From NCBI GenBank assembly GCA_019636625.1, contig JAHBXE010000016.1, forward strand, positions 1 through 64,000: a stretch of 64,000 nucleotides of DNA, in the 5' to 3' direction. The translations under genes and the position numbers were made by a program. Within the stretch, counting starts at the first letter, position 1. Each line of letters opens with the position of its first letter. The notes beneath the pieces were generated by a model. That model was not told the DNA's origin and searched no databases. It worked only from the letters and a program-made list of their open reading frames with translations. Shown piece after piece: positions 8,302 through 16,493 of this stretch. The DNA is from Phycisphaeraceae bacterium (lineage in GTDB: Bacteria; Planctomycetota; Phycisphaerae; Phycisphaerales; UBA1924).

Positions 8302-9603
8302 ATGGCATCCGTCGTCTTTTACTTCCAGGTCCACCAGCCCTTCCGCCTCAAGCGTTACTCCGTCTTCGATTCGCACCCGTTCTACTTCGACACGACCAAG
8401 AACGGGGACATCTGCCGCAAGGTCGCCACCAAGTGCTACCGCCCGGCGACGCAGCTCATGCTCGACCTGGTCAAGCGGCACAAGGGCAACTTCCGCATCT
8501 CCTACGCCCTCACCGGCGTCGTGCTCGATCAGCTCCAGGAGTTCGCGCCCGACGTCATCGACATCTTCAAGCGCCTCGCGGACACCGGCTGCTGCGAGTT
8601 CCTGGGAGAGACCTATTACCACTCCCTCTCGTTCCTCTACTCGCGGGCCGAGTTCGCCGAGCAGGTGCAGATGCAGACCCGCCGCATCCAGGAGCTCTTC
8701 GGCCAGACGCCCAAGGTCTTCCGCAACACGGAGTTGATCTACAACAACGACGTTGCCCGCTTCATTTCCGAGATGACCGACGAGCACGGCAAGCGCCGCT
8801 TCAACGGCATCATCTGCGAAGGAGTCGACCGCATCCTCGGGTACCGCTCCCCGAACTACGTCTATTCGCCGCCGAACTTCGGCGCCCCGACCCGCAACGA
8901 CGCCCGCCCCTTCGGCGTGCTGCTCAAGAACTACCGCCTCTCCGACGACATCGCCTTCCGCTTCAGCAACCGCGGCTGGGCCGAGTGGCCCCTGTCCGCC
9001 GAGAAGTTCGCCAAGTGGGTCAACCAGATCAACGGCGACGGCTTCCTCTGCAACCTGTTCATGGACTACGAAACCTTCGGCGAGCACCAATGGGAGGACA
9101 CCGGCATCTTCCAGTTCCTTGACGCCCTGCCGGAGAAAGTCTTCGACGTCAACCCCGGCCACAACCACTTCATCACGCCCTCCGAAGCGCTCGAGCAGTT
9201 CGACCCCGTGGGCGAGTACGACGTCCCGCAGTTCATCTCCTGGGCGGACACCGAGCGCGACCTGACCGCGTGGCGGGGCAACGCCATGCAGTCCAACGCC
9301 CTCGAAGAGGTCTACCGCCTCGAAAGGGCCGTGAAGCAGAAGCTCGCCAAGGCCGAGGCCGCCGGGAACGCCAAGGAGATCGCCGACGCCCGCTACCTGC
9401 TCGAGGATTGGCGGAAGCTCACCACGAGCGACCACTTCTACTACATGTGCACCAAGTACTTCGCCGACGGCGATGTGCACAAGTACTTCAACCCGTACGA
9501 CTCGCCGTACGACAGCTACATCAACTTCATGAACGTGCTGGACAACGTGCGGACCCGCCTGGCCCAGGAAGCGGCGCCGCGGGTCTCCGCCCAACCGGTG
9601 TAG
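8302..9603 (+). CDS. Glycoside hydrolase family 57 alpha-amylase-type enzyme
   Basis: 433-residue intracellular enzyme acting on alpha-glucans. GH57 landmarks are visible: VVFYFQVHQPFRL at the N-terminus, GETYYHSLSFLYSRAEF near residue 115, FRNTELIYNN near 145, and MDYETFGEHQW near 255, which contains the conserved catalytic-region Asp. There is no signal peptide. A TACAAT hexamer ends about 10 nt before the ATG, so the transcript may have a very short leader. A glycogen debranching enzyme lies elsewhere in the window, consistent with glycogen metabolism. Exact specificity (amylase, branching or glucanotransferase) cannot be read from the sequence. Confidence 0.9.
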   Translation: MASVVFYFQVHQPFRLKRYSVFDSHPFYFDTTKNGDICRKVATKCYRPATQLMLDLVKRHKGNFRISYALTGVVLDQLQEFAPDVIDIFKRLADTGCCEFLGETYYHSLSFLYSRAEFAEQVQMQTRRIQELFGQTPKVFRNTELIYNNDVARFISEMTDEHGKRRFNGIICEGVDRILGYRSPNYVYSPPNFGAPTRNDARPFGVLLKNYRLSDDIAFRFSNRGWAEWPLSAEKFAKWVNQINGDGFLCNLFMDYETFGEHQWEDTGIFQFLDALPEKVFDVNPGHNHFITPSEALEQFDPVGEYDVPQFISWADTERDLTAWRGNAMQSNALEEVYRLERAVKQKLAKAEAAGNAKEIADARYLLEDWRKLTTSDHFYYMCTKYFADGDVHKYFNPYDSPYDSYINFMNVLDNVRTRLAQEAAPRVSAQPV

Positions 9604-9636
9604 CCCGGCGTCGTGGGGCCGAACGAAATCGCGTGA

Positions 9637-10992
9637 TCAGCCGCCGCGCTGGTCGTCCGTGAGGGACTTGTCGTCCACGCGCTCGATCGCCGCGCCGAGC
9701 ATGTTCAGCTTCTCTTCCATCCGCTCATACCCCCGGTCGAGGTGGTAGACGCGGTTCACGACGGTCGTGCCCTCCGCCGCCAGCCCCGCGAGCACGAGCG
9801 ACGCCGACGCCCGCAGGTCACTGGCCATCACCGGCGCGCCGACCAGGCGCCGCACGCCCGAGATGATCACCGTCGGCCCCTGGCGGAACAGGTGCGCCCC
9901 CATGCGCGAAAGCTCCGCGACGTGGAGGAACCGTTCCGGGAAGATCTTCTCCGTGATCACCGAGTTCCCTTCCGCCAGGCACAGCAGCGCCATCAACTGC
10001 GCCTGCAGGTCCGTCGGGAACCCGGGGTGCGGCTGCGTCGTCACCTCCACCGGCCGGAGAATCCGGTCGCACGTCACCTTCACCGACACCCGCATCGGAT
10101 CCTCGGGCGCGGGGTCGCCCTGCCGGTTGTGCCCCATCCGGCGGATGTGAACCCCCGCCGCTTCCAGCCGGTCCGTCACCGACATCATCGCATCCAGCGG
10201 GCAGTTGTCGATCGTGATGTTCCCGTTGGTCGCCGCGGCGATGCACATGTACGTCCCCGCCTCGATCCGATCGGGGATCACGCGATGATCCGCGCCCTTG
10301 AGCTCTTTCACGCCGTACACCGTGATGCGGGGTGAGCCGGCGCCCTCGATCTGCGCCCCCATCTTCATCAGCAGGTCGGCCAGATCGACGATCTCCGGCT
10401 CGCACGCCGCGGACTCGATGATGGTGATCCCCTCCGCGAGGGTCGCGGCGGACATGACATTGGCCGTGCCCAGCACCGTCGAACCAAAGGGCCCGCCCAG
10501 GAACACCTTCGCCCCGTGCAGCCGGCCGCCGGCGGGCGCCTCGGCGATGATGTCCCCACCCCGGAGCGTGATCCGGGCCCCGAGCGCCGCCAGGCCCCGC
10601 AGGTGCAGATCCACCGGTCGGTCCCCGATGGAGCACCCGCCGGGCATGGAGACCTTGGCCTCCCCCCGCTTGGCCAGCATCGGGCCAAGGACGCAGATAC
10701 CGGCCCGCATGGTCCGGACAATCTCGTACCGGGCGTGGCTGCACGATTCGTCGGTGGTCTGCAGCTTCACCACCGCCGGCTGGGCGGGGTCGGCCTCCGC
10801 CTTGTGACACCCCAGTTCCGCGAGAAGCCGCTGCAAGTTCCGGATGTCGGCCAGCGGCGCCACATCGCGAAGCGTGACAGGCTCGTTGGTCAGCAGGGCC
10901 GCCGCCATCAGCGGGAGCGCCGCGTTCTTGGCGCCGTTGACTGTCACGCGGCCTTCAAGCCGCCTCCCGCCCTCGATCACGAAGGTGTCCAT
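9637..10992 (-). CDS. murA: UDP-N-acetylglucosamine 1-carboxyvinyltransferase MurA
   Basis: First committed enzyme of peptidoglycan synthesis, moving enolpyruvate from PEP to UDP-GlcNAc. The 451-residue protein has the EPSP-synthase-like double-domain sequence. It shows VNGAKNAALPLMAA at residues 18-31 and the catalytic cysteine at C120 in MPGGCSIGDRPVDLHL. Because position 120 is Cys, not Asp, the enzyme should be fosfomycin-sensitive by family rule. It is about 30 residues longer than the E. coli enzyme. It is convergent with the GH57 gene (33-nt gap). Its presence argues that this planctomycete makes a peptidoglycan wall. Confidence 0.95.
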   Translation of the reverse strand: MDTFVIEGGRRLEGRVTVNGAKNAALPLMAAALLTNEPVTLRDVAPLADIRNLQRLLAELGCHKAEADPAQPAVVKLQTTDESCSHARYEIVRTMRAGICVLGPMLAKRGEAKVSMPGGCSIGDRPVDLHLRGLAALGARITLRGGDIIAEAPAGGRLHGAKVFLGGPFGSTVLGTANVMSAATLAEGITIIESAACEPEIVDLADLLMKMGAQIEGAGSPRITVYGVKELKGADHRVIPDRIEAGTYMCIAAATNGNITIDNCPLDAMMSVTDRLEAAGVHIRRMGHNRQGDPAPEDPMRVSVKVTCDRILRPVEVTTQPHPGFPTDLQAQLMALLCLAEGNSVITEKIFPERFLHVAELSRMGAHLFRQGPTVIISGVRRLVGAPVMASDLRASASLVLAGLAAEGTTVVNRVYHLDRGYERMEEKLNMLGAAIERVDDKSLTDDQRGG

Positions 10993-11293
10993 CCGTGCAT
11001 CTCCCGATCGGCCCTGTCCCCCCCACCCCCATCGCTATCTCTATCAATCCAGCCAGGGCGGCCACTCCGTTGGGTCCGATCATACATCGGTTGCACCCCG
11101 CTCCCGGCTTCTCAACCCGTTACCGACAGGCGTCGCCACCGGGCAGCCCTTGCGCAGGCGTTACAGACCGACCCGGAATCGGCTCCGGTTCCTTCCTTGT
11201 CGCCCGTTCGAATTCGAGACTTCGAACTGACGCATCAGCCGGAACCGGCCGCCCCAGGAGGGACGACCGCCCCGGCCAGGATCGGAGAGAACC
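10993..11293. other. Divergent intergenic region with inverted repeat
   Basis: Holds the upstream regions of murA (leftward) and the fibro-slime gene (rightward). The only structure I see is an inverted repeat, GTTCGAA (11206-11212) and TTCGAAC (11221-11227), separated by 8 nt. It could be an operator or a leader hairpin about 70 nt before the fibro-slime start. No convincing -35/-10 pair was found and no gene is present. Confidence 0.3.
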
Positions 11294-12217
11294 ATGAACG
11301 CACGCACCATCGCAGCCCCGGCCCTTGGGATCTTCGGCATCTGTGCCGCGGCGGGATTGGCCGTGTGGTCCGGCCCGGCCAACGCGGTCATCGACTCGTA
11401 CGCCCACCTCCCGACGCAGGTCGTCCTGAGCGGAACCGTCCGGGACTTCAAGGCCAGCGGCGAGAACGGCGGTCACCCCGACTTCCAGCGCCAGCCCACC
11501 GGCGGCTTCGCCCACTACATGGGCCAGGTGCAGGATCAGCTCGGCAGCGACGGCCTCCCGGTGTTCAAGAGCACCGGCTACAAGGTGAGCACCAACTGGC
11601 GCGACGCCTCCGGCCGCAACATCATCCAGCCCAAGCCCTACATCTCCGCCAAGAGCGGCGACCGCGCCGGCTCGCTCGCGACGTCGCAGGGCGGCTCGCT
11701 CACCAACGCGGACAACATGTCCAAGTGGTTCAAGGACATCCCGGGCATGAACGTCTCCGCGACCGTCCCGATCACGCTGGTCCGCCAGCCCAACACCAAC
11801 CGCTACGTCTTCGACGACACCACCGACCCGATGTACCAGTCCAAGAGCGGGTTCTTCCCGATCGACGGCCAGCTCTACGGCAACTACTCCAGCAGCGGCC
11901 ACAACTTCCACTTCACCTACATGATCGACACCGAGTTCACCTACGAACGCAACGCGGGCCACGTCTTCACGTTCCGCGGCGACGACGACGTCTACGTCTT
12001 CATCGACGGGAAGCTCGTGATCGACATCGGCGGTGTGCACTCCGCCGTCTCCCAGACCATCGAGCTGGACCGCCTCAACTGGCTGCAGGACGGCCAAGTC
12101 TACAGCCTGAAGTTCTTCTTCGCGGAGCGCCACACCACGCAGTCGAACTTCCGCATCGAGACGACCCTCAACCTCCGCCAGGTTCAGCCCCCGGCCGTCT
12201 CGGCCCTCAGCGACTGA
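11294..12217 (+). CDS. Secreted fibro-slime domain protein (PA14-like)
   Basis: 307-residue exported protein with a signal sequence (about residues 1-32, ending PANA|VID). The body matches the fibro-slime/PA14-like fold: VLSGTVRDFKAS near residue 43, then HVFTFRGDDDVYVFIDGKLVIDIGGVH (about 216-242), then LDRLNW and KFFFAERHTTQSNFRIET. The paired Asp run and GKLVIDIGG loop are the putative calcium/carbohydrate-binding site of the family. GGAGAG precedes the ATG by 5 nt. It is monocistronic, closed by a strong hairpin terminator. Probably an extracellular adhesion or surface protein; ligand unknown. Confidence 0.88.
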   Translation: MNARTIAAPALGIFGICAAAGLAVWSGPANAVIDSYAHLPTQVVLSGTVRDFKASGENGGHPDFQRQPTGGFAHYMGQVQDQLGSDGLPVFKSTGYKVSTNWRDASGRNIIQPKPYISAKSGDRAGSLATSQGGSLTNADNMSKWFKDIPGMNVSATVPITLVRQPNTNRYVFDDTTDPMYQSKSGFFPIDGQLYGNYSSSGHNFHFTYMIDTEFTYERNAGHVFTFRGDDDVYVFIDGKLVIDIGGVHSAVSQTIELDRLNWLQDGQVYSLKFFFAERHTTQSNFRIETTLNLRQVQPPAVSALSD

Positions 12218-12241
12218 TCGGCCAACCCATCCCGCCTCACG

Positions 12242-12269
12242 AAGCGACCCGGGTCGTCCCGGGTCGCTT
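12242..12269 (+). terminator. Intrinsic terminator after the fibro-slime gene
   Basis: A perfect 12-bp inverted repeat, AAGCGACCCGGG (12242-12253) and CCCGGGTCGCTT (12258-12269), with a TCGT loop, followed by T-rich sequence. It lies 24 nt after the stop codon and could also act on the opposite strand for the lipoprotein gene ending at 12307. Confidence 0.8.
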
Positions 12270-12306
12270 TCCATTGGTAAACCCCGACCCGGTCCCCTGC
12301 CGCGCC

Positions 12307-12633
12307 TCACCAGCGGCGGCCGTCGCGACGGAAGTAGAGGATCTGATCCGGCCGAGGATTCAGGTACAGCCGGCGAAGGTCGTCGAGCGCTGGGCCCTCT
12401 TCGATGTGTGTCCGCAGGTTCATCGCGTCGTCGAGCCGGGCGTATTCCCACTCGTTAAAGGGCGGCGCCTCTGGACTCCCAAGCACCACCTCCCACGAAC
12501 CACCCTGGTTGCCGACCGCGGCACCCACCGGCGCTCTCCCGACAGGTTCCGTCGTTGAACAGCCGGCAAGCACCGCAAGCCCAGCCACGGCGAGCGCGGC
12601 TGTTACGTCCGATATGAATCGTTGGCGCCGCAT
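12307..12633 (-). CDS. Small hypothetical lipoprotein
   Basis: 108-residue product with a type II signal peptide: basic MRRQRF, a hydrophobic stretch, then lipobox LAGC (residues about 25-28). The mature part is polar, ending DQILYFRRDGRRW, and matches no family I know. The ATG at 12633 places the lipobox at the expected distance; an upstream in-frame extension would run into the tRNA region and is unlikely. It is expected to be lipid-anchored in the envelope; function unknown. Confidence 0.6.
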   Translation of the reverse strand: MRRQRFISDVTAALAVAGLAVLAGCSTTEPVGRAPVGAAVGNQGGSWEVVLGSPEAPPFNEWEYARLDDAMNLRTHIEEGPALDDLRRLYLNPRPDQILYFRRDGRRW

Positions 12634-12742
12634 CTTGGCACACAGAGGTGCAACCGTCGGACCGTGCCGCTTCCGGACGATCCGGGCCGTGGACCATGCG
12701 GCGTGTTGCCGCGGTGCCACGGCTCCTGTTGCGGGAAACCAA

Positions 12743-13154
12743 CGCGCCCGGGGGGACTCGAACCTCCGACCTGCGGTTTCGGCGCTGTCCGGTGCTTTCG
12801 CTCCGGGCCGGACCATCTCTTCACCCTCTCCGGCCAGGTGGCCGAAGGCGGGTGCCGGGCGCTTCGGTCCTCGGGGAGTGGAGCCATCGCTCCGCGATGA
12901 CGCTTCCCAAGTCCCGTGCGGGGGTATTGCCGGGGCGGCTCACCCGCTGGTCTCTACACCTTCCGTCGGCGACATGGTTGCCCATGGCCCCGCCAACGGC
13001 TCGGCTCGGGATTACCCGTCCCACGGTGGGATGTGGGCTTCCCCGAGTTCACCCGGTTCGCCTCGATCCGTTCCGGCCGCGTGCTCGCGACCCCCGGACC
13101 GGGCCCCTCTTTGCTGAAGGAAACCGCCGCTCTATCCAGCTGAGCTACGGGCGC
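12743..13154 (-). tRNA. tRNA-Arg(CCU) interrupted by a group I intron
   Basis: Exon 1 (13118-13154, 37 nt) gives the acceptor strand GCGCCCG, the D arm GCTC/GAGC and the 5' anticodon stem GCGGT, and ends TTCCT, i.e. directly after anticodon base 36. Exon 2 (12743-12779, 37 nt) starts AA, then ACCGC (pairs with GCGGT), a variable loop, the T arm with TTCGAGT, and acceptor strand CGGGCGC plus discriminator G. The spliced tRNA is 74 nt with anticodon CCU; CCA is not encoded. The T stem has one A-C mismatch (GGAGG with CCCCC). Group I introns in this same tRNA are known from some proteobacteria. Confidence 0.9.
12780..13117 (-). ncRNA. Group I self-splicing intron in tRNA-Arg(CCU)
   Basis: 338-nt intron between anticodon base U36 and A37. 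It follows a U at the 5' splice site and ends in G, as group I introns do. Core segments resembling bacterial tRNA introns (subgroup IC3) appear in order on the minus strand: GGGTAATCCCGAGCC (P4/Q, 13003-13017), GGTGTAGAGACCA (R, 12948-12960) and GAAGAGATGGTCC (S, 12810-12822). GACCA in R pairs with TGGTC in S to make P7. G-rich bases at 13104-13107 could serve as the internal guide. No homing-endonuclease reading frame is present, so mobility would have to be in trans. Confidence 0.88.
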
Positions 13155-13166
13155 AGCTGCGGGAAC

Positions 13167-13196
13167 AGTCTACGTTCGCTGGACGGCGGCTGCCAA
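13167..13196 (-). promoter_or_regulatory. Promoter of the tRNA-Arg gene
   Basis: On the minus strand, TTGGCA (13191-13196) and TAGACT (13167-13172) are separated by 18 nt and end 12 nt before the first tRNA base. The spacing fits a standard sigma-70 promoter and a short 5' leader. It lies just downstream of the neighbour's terminator. Confidence 0.5.
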
Positions 13197-13200
13197 TGAC

Positions 13201-13225
13201 AAACCCCGCTGCGAACGCGGGGTTT
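13201..13225 (-). terminator. Intrinsic terminator of the VPTPGA-tail protein gene
   Basis: Nine-base perfect inverted repeat AAACCCCGC (13201-13209) and GCGGGGTTT (13217-13225) around a 7-nt loop, about 33 nt after the stop at 13258. On the minus strand it ends in TTTGTC, a short U-tract. Confidence 0.7.
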
Positions 13226-13257
13226 GACGGCACTCTCGTGGAATGCAAGCTCAGGCC

Positions 13258-13935
13258 TTACCGGCGACGCCGGCTCAGGCAGAGCAGACCCCCCAACCCG
13301 GCACAGAGAACAGCGCCCGGAGTGGGAACGTTGGTGACGAAGATGTCCGTGTCCGCGAATCCAGCGCCGCTGGCGTTGGGCTGGATCTTGAAAGCGATGA
13401 AGTCGCCCGGCAGGAACGCCCCACCCTGGGCCGCGAAGAAGTCGGCAATCGGAACGCCGGCAAAGTCGCCATCGCTGAACGTCCCGGCGAAGCTCAGCCC
13501 TTCCACCTTGAAGCCGCCGCCGATGTAGTTCGAAACCACGCCCGCCGCGGAGAACGAGGCCGAATACCGATCGCCCCCGATGCCGGGCCCACCGTTGACA
13601 TCAAAGCTCAGGTTGCCCCCGGTCACGGCGCCGTTGACCAGGTTGATCGTCATCGCGAAGTCCGTCAGGGTTCCCGAGTAGCTGGGCTGCACCTGAAAGG
13701 GATTCGCCCCGACCCGAATGGAAACCGACAGGAGTTCGCTGAGGATTGAATCTTCGAAGAAGTCGAGGCGACCCGTGTGGGTCAACCCACCGAAAGCCGA
13801 CGCTTGGCCACCGGCATTGAACGCCTGGAATGCCAAGTTGTTGACGTCGAACTGGAGCGTCCGCTGCTGGGCGTGGCCCGCCGATACGAACACCGTCAGC
13901 GCCGTCGCGGCGATCACAGCTGAAAGGGCTTTCAT
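13258..13935 (-). CDS. Secreted protein with PEP-CTERM-like sorting tail
   Basis: 225-residue exported protein: a signal peptide (about 1-22, ending GHAQQ), a beta-rich body of low complexity, and a C-terminal VPTPGAVLCAGLGGLLCLSRRRR. That tail (Pro motif, hydrophobic helix, Arg cluster) is the layout of PEP-CTERM/exosortase-type sorting signals, here in the planctomycete VPxPGA variant. The ATG at 13935 was chosen because it gives a proper signal peptide; the frame extends upstream without one. The body has no enzymatic motif. It is expected to be processed at the membrane and displayed or released; the sorting enzyme is not in this window. Confidence 0.72.
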   Translation of the reverse strand: MKALSAVIAATALTVFVSAGHAQQRTLQFDVNNLAFQAFNAGGQASAFGGLTHTGRLDFFEDSILSELLSVSIRVGANPFQVQPSYSGTLTDFAMTINLVNGAVTGGNLSFDVNGGPGIGGDRYSASFSAAGVVSNYIGGGFKVEGLSFAGTFSDGDFAGVPIADFFAAQGGAFLPGDFIAFKIQPNASGAGFADTDIFVTNVPTPGAVLCAGLGGLLCLSRRRR

Positions 13936-14251
13936 CTCTTTCGCTCCCTTACTCTCCGAAGACCATGCCGCGTCGGATCTCTCAGGCCGACGCGACCCAC
14001 CCGAACCCATGGAACCCCTGCACTATCTGCGCAGAGACTCTCACGGTTTGAGGATACTTCTGGAATGCCGAAATGCCAGAGTTTTTGCAACTTTTTTGCT
14101 GATAACTCGCTCAGCGGACGTTCCGTGATCAGCTATGGGTCCGATAGTGTTCGCCAAGTGGTCGGCACAGCCGGACTACCATGGGCCCCCCCGTCCCACA
14201 AGTCTCCACCAACGCGATTCCGGACCCCGAACACCTCAAAGCGAGCACCTA
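13936..14251. other. Divergent intergenic region, AT-richer segment
   Basis: Upstream region of the VPTPGA-tail gene (leftward) and ychF (rightward). A locally AT-rich stretch with T-runs at about 14080-14106 stands out against the GC-rich surroundings and probably contains promoters, but I could not assign a -35/-10 pair with correct spacing. No gene or repeat is seen. Confidence 0.3.
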
Positions 14252-15355
14252 ATGGAAGCAGGCATCGTCGGCTTGCCCAATGTCGGCAAGTCCACACTCT
14301 TCAACGCCCTCACCGCCGCCAAGGCACTGGCCGCCAACTACCCCTTCGCGACGATTGAGCCCAACGTCGGCGTCGTCCCCATTCCCGACCCGCGACTGGC
14401 CACCATCAACCGGTACATCAAGACCGAGAAGATCATCCCCGCGGCCCTCCGGCTGGTGGACATCGCTGGAATCGTCAAGGGAGCCAGCGAGGGGGAGGGC
14501 CTCGGCAACAAGTTCCTCAGCCACATCCGCGAGGTGGATGCCATCATCCAGGTCGTCCGGTGCTTCACCAAGGCACCCGGCGGCGAGGACATCGTCCACG
14601 TGTCGGGGTCCATCGACCCGCTCCGCGATATCGAGGTGGTGAACACCGAACTCGTCCTGGCGGACCTTCAAACCGTGGACTCCGCGCTCTCCAAGGCCGA
14701 ACGCGCGGCCAAGAGCCGCGAGCCGGAAGCCATCGCCCGCTTCGAGGCGCTGAAGAAGGTCCTGCCGGTGCTGCAGGCCGGCAAGCCGGCCCGGACACTG
14801 AAGATCGACGATCCCGAACAGGCCAAGCAACTCAAGAGCATCGGCCTGCTCACGGCCAAGCGGGTCATGTACCTCATGAACGTCGACGAGGACGACCTGC
14901 AGGGTCAGTCGCCCATGTGCCAGAAAGTCCGCGCCCACGCCGCAGCGGAAGGATCAGAGGCGATCGCGGTCTGCGCCAAGCTCGAGTCCGAACTCGCCGA
15001 ACTGCCCGAGGCGGAACGGAAGGAAATGCTCGAGTCCATGGGGCTCAAGGAGCCGGCGCTGGCGGCGGTCGCGCACGCGGCGTACCACCTGCTCGGCCTG
15101 CAGAGTTACTACACGGCCGGACCCAAGGAAATCCGGGCGTGGACCATCCCCATCGGGGCGACAGCGCCCCAGGCCGCGGGCGTGATCCACACGGACTTCG
15201 AGAAGGGATTCATCCGCGCCGAGGTGTACAGCGTCGCCGACCTGGAGCAGCACCACAGCGAGAAGGCGATCCGCGAGGCAGGGAAGATGCGGATCGAGGG
15301 CAAGTCGTACATCATGCAGGACGGCGACGTCTGCCACTTCCTGTTCAACAACTGA
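14252..15355 (+). CDS. ychF: Redox-regulated ATPase YchF (Obg family)
   Basis: Ribosome-associated P-loop ATPase of the TRAFAC/Obg class, implicated in translation and oxidative-stress response. The 367-residue product opens [15 protein letters not shown], whose P-loop is GLPNVGKST. It shows the YchF-specific NVDE in place of the GTPase NKxD (near residue 209), which explains the ATP preference, and ends in a TGS-like domain ([21 protein letters not shown]...). Length is standard. The ATG at 14252 lacks an obvious ribosome site. It is convergent with the M28 peptidase, whose stop is one base away. Confidence 0.95.
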   Translation: MEAGIVGLPNVGKSTLFNALTAAKALAANYPFATIEPNVGVVPIPDPRLATINRYIKTEKIIPAALRLVDIAGIVKGASEGEGLGNKFLSHIREVDAIIQVVRCFTKAPGGEDIVHVSGSIDPLRDIEVVNTELVLADLQTVDSALSKAERAAKSREPEAIARFEALKKVLPVLQAGKPARTLKIDDPEQAKQLKSIGLLTAKRVMYLMNVDEDDLQGQSPMCQKVRAHAAAEGSEAIAVCAKLESELAELPEAERKEMLESMGLKEPALAAVAHAAYHLLGLQSYYTAGPKEIRAWTIPIGATAPQAAGVIHTDFEKGFIRAEVYSVADLEQHHSEKAIREAGKMRIEGKSYIMQDGDVCHFLFNN

Positions 15356-15356
15356 A

Positions 15357-16376
15357 TCAGGCGACCGGAGCGCCGTCGGCCAGGTCGCGGGTCACCGCCT
15401 CGATCCCCTCCACCACCCGCGCCATCTTGCCGAAGTCGATCTTGTCCGGCGTGTCGGACCGCAGGTGGTAGTGCGGGTAGCGGAACGGCGCGGTGTCCGT
15501 GATCATCAGCGACGGGTAGCCCATCAGCCAGAACGACCAGTGGTCCGAGGCCCCGACCATCGGCACGATCGAGGGCAGGCCGGCGCCGATCGAGGGAAAC
15601 CGGCACTCGCGCCGGAACGTCCCGACGGCCCGCCGGATCAACTTCGCCGATTCGTGCATGCCCACAAAGGCGATGAAGTCCCCTTTCTCGGGGTACAGCC
15701 CACCGACCGGGATCGGGTACTTCTGCGACCCTTCTTCATCGCTGTAGTACCCGATGGTTTCGGGCGTCATCATCGCGACGATGTTCTCCCGCCGCGCCTT
15801 GCAGGCCGTCGCGTACACGTGACTTCCCATCTCTCCCGTGAAGAAGAAGGGAGGCTCCTCGTTCGCGAAGAACGCGAAGCGCACAGTCCGGACCGGCTTC
15901 GCATCGATGAACCGTTTGGCCAGCGCAAGCGTCGCCGCCACCCCGCTGCCGTTGTCGTTGGCAGCCGGCGACTCGCCGATCGAGTCGTAGTGCGCCCCCA
16001 CCACCACGACCTCATCGGGTCGGTCGCGGCCAACGACCTCGACATCCAGGTTCGCGCACTCCACACCCGCGGCGGTGTACGCCTGCCGCCGCACCGTGTA
16101 GCCGAGGCGCGCAAGCTCGTTCCCGAGGTACACCTCCGCCTCGCGATAGCCCGAGGGCTTGAACACGTTGCGCTGGCCAATGCCGACGGAGAGTGCGGTG
16201 ACGATGGACCGCAGTTCCGCGGCGAGAAACTCCTGCCCGGACGTGATCGGCGGAAGCGGCCCGGAGTGGCTGCGCCCCGGCATCCGCAGCGTGAACCGCG
16301 GAATGGAACGAACGCGGACCGCCCGAAGGGCTTTCCAGAAGCTGGTCTGGCGTTGGCGGCGTTCGTCGGATGCCAT
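15357..16376 (-). CDS. M28-family zinc metallopeptidase
   Basis: Aminopeptidase-like hydrolase of about 339 residues with two-zinc ligands in canonical order. They are His/Asp in VVVGAHYDSIGESP, bridging Asp in AANDNGSGVAATLALA, Glu pair in FFANEEPPFF, Asp in the MTPETIGYYSD region, and the final His in PHYHLRSDTPD. No clear signal peptide is visible from the ATG at 16376; a GTG at 16403 would add nine residues. Substrate (amino- or carboxypeptidase, glutaminyl cyclase-like) cannot be fixed by sequence. It runs in the same direction as the FKBP gene upstream. Confidence 0.85.
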   Translation of the reverse strand: MASDERRQRQTSFWKALRAVRVRSIPRFTLRMPGRSHSGPLPPITSGQEFLAAELRSIVTALSVGIGQRNVFKPSGYREAEVYLGNELARLGYTVRRQAYTAAGVECANLDVEVVGRDRPDEVVVVGAHYDSIGESPAANDNGSGVAATLALAKRFIDAKPVRTVRFAFFANEEPPFFFTGEMGSHVYATACKARRENIVAMMTPETIGYYSDEEGSQKYPIPVGGLYPEKGDFIAFVGMHESAKLIRRAVGTFRRECRFPSIGAGLPSIVPMVGASDHWSFWLMGYPSLMITDTAPFRYPHYHLRSDTPDKIDFGKMARVVEGIEAVTRDLADGAPVA

Positions 16377-16493
16377 CTGCACAAGCAACGTTGGGAAACG
16401 CACACCTCTGGTTTCGCGACGACGGCGCGCGGCACGGCCCGCTTCACGTGGAAACGTCCGAGAGCCGAGCCCGGATCCGTCCGTGAGCCCGCG

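Noticed and set aside
12404-13199. Plus-strand open frames across the split tRNA
   Set aside because: They arise from the reverse complement of the tRNA exons and intron and show no protein homology.
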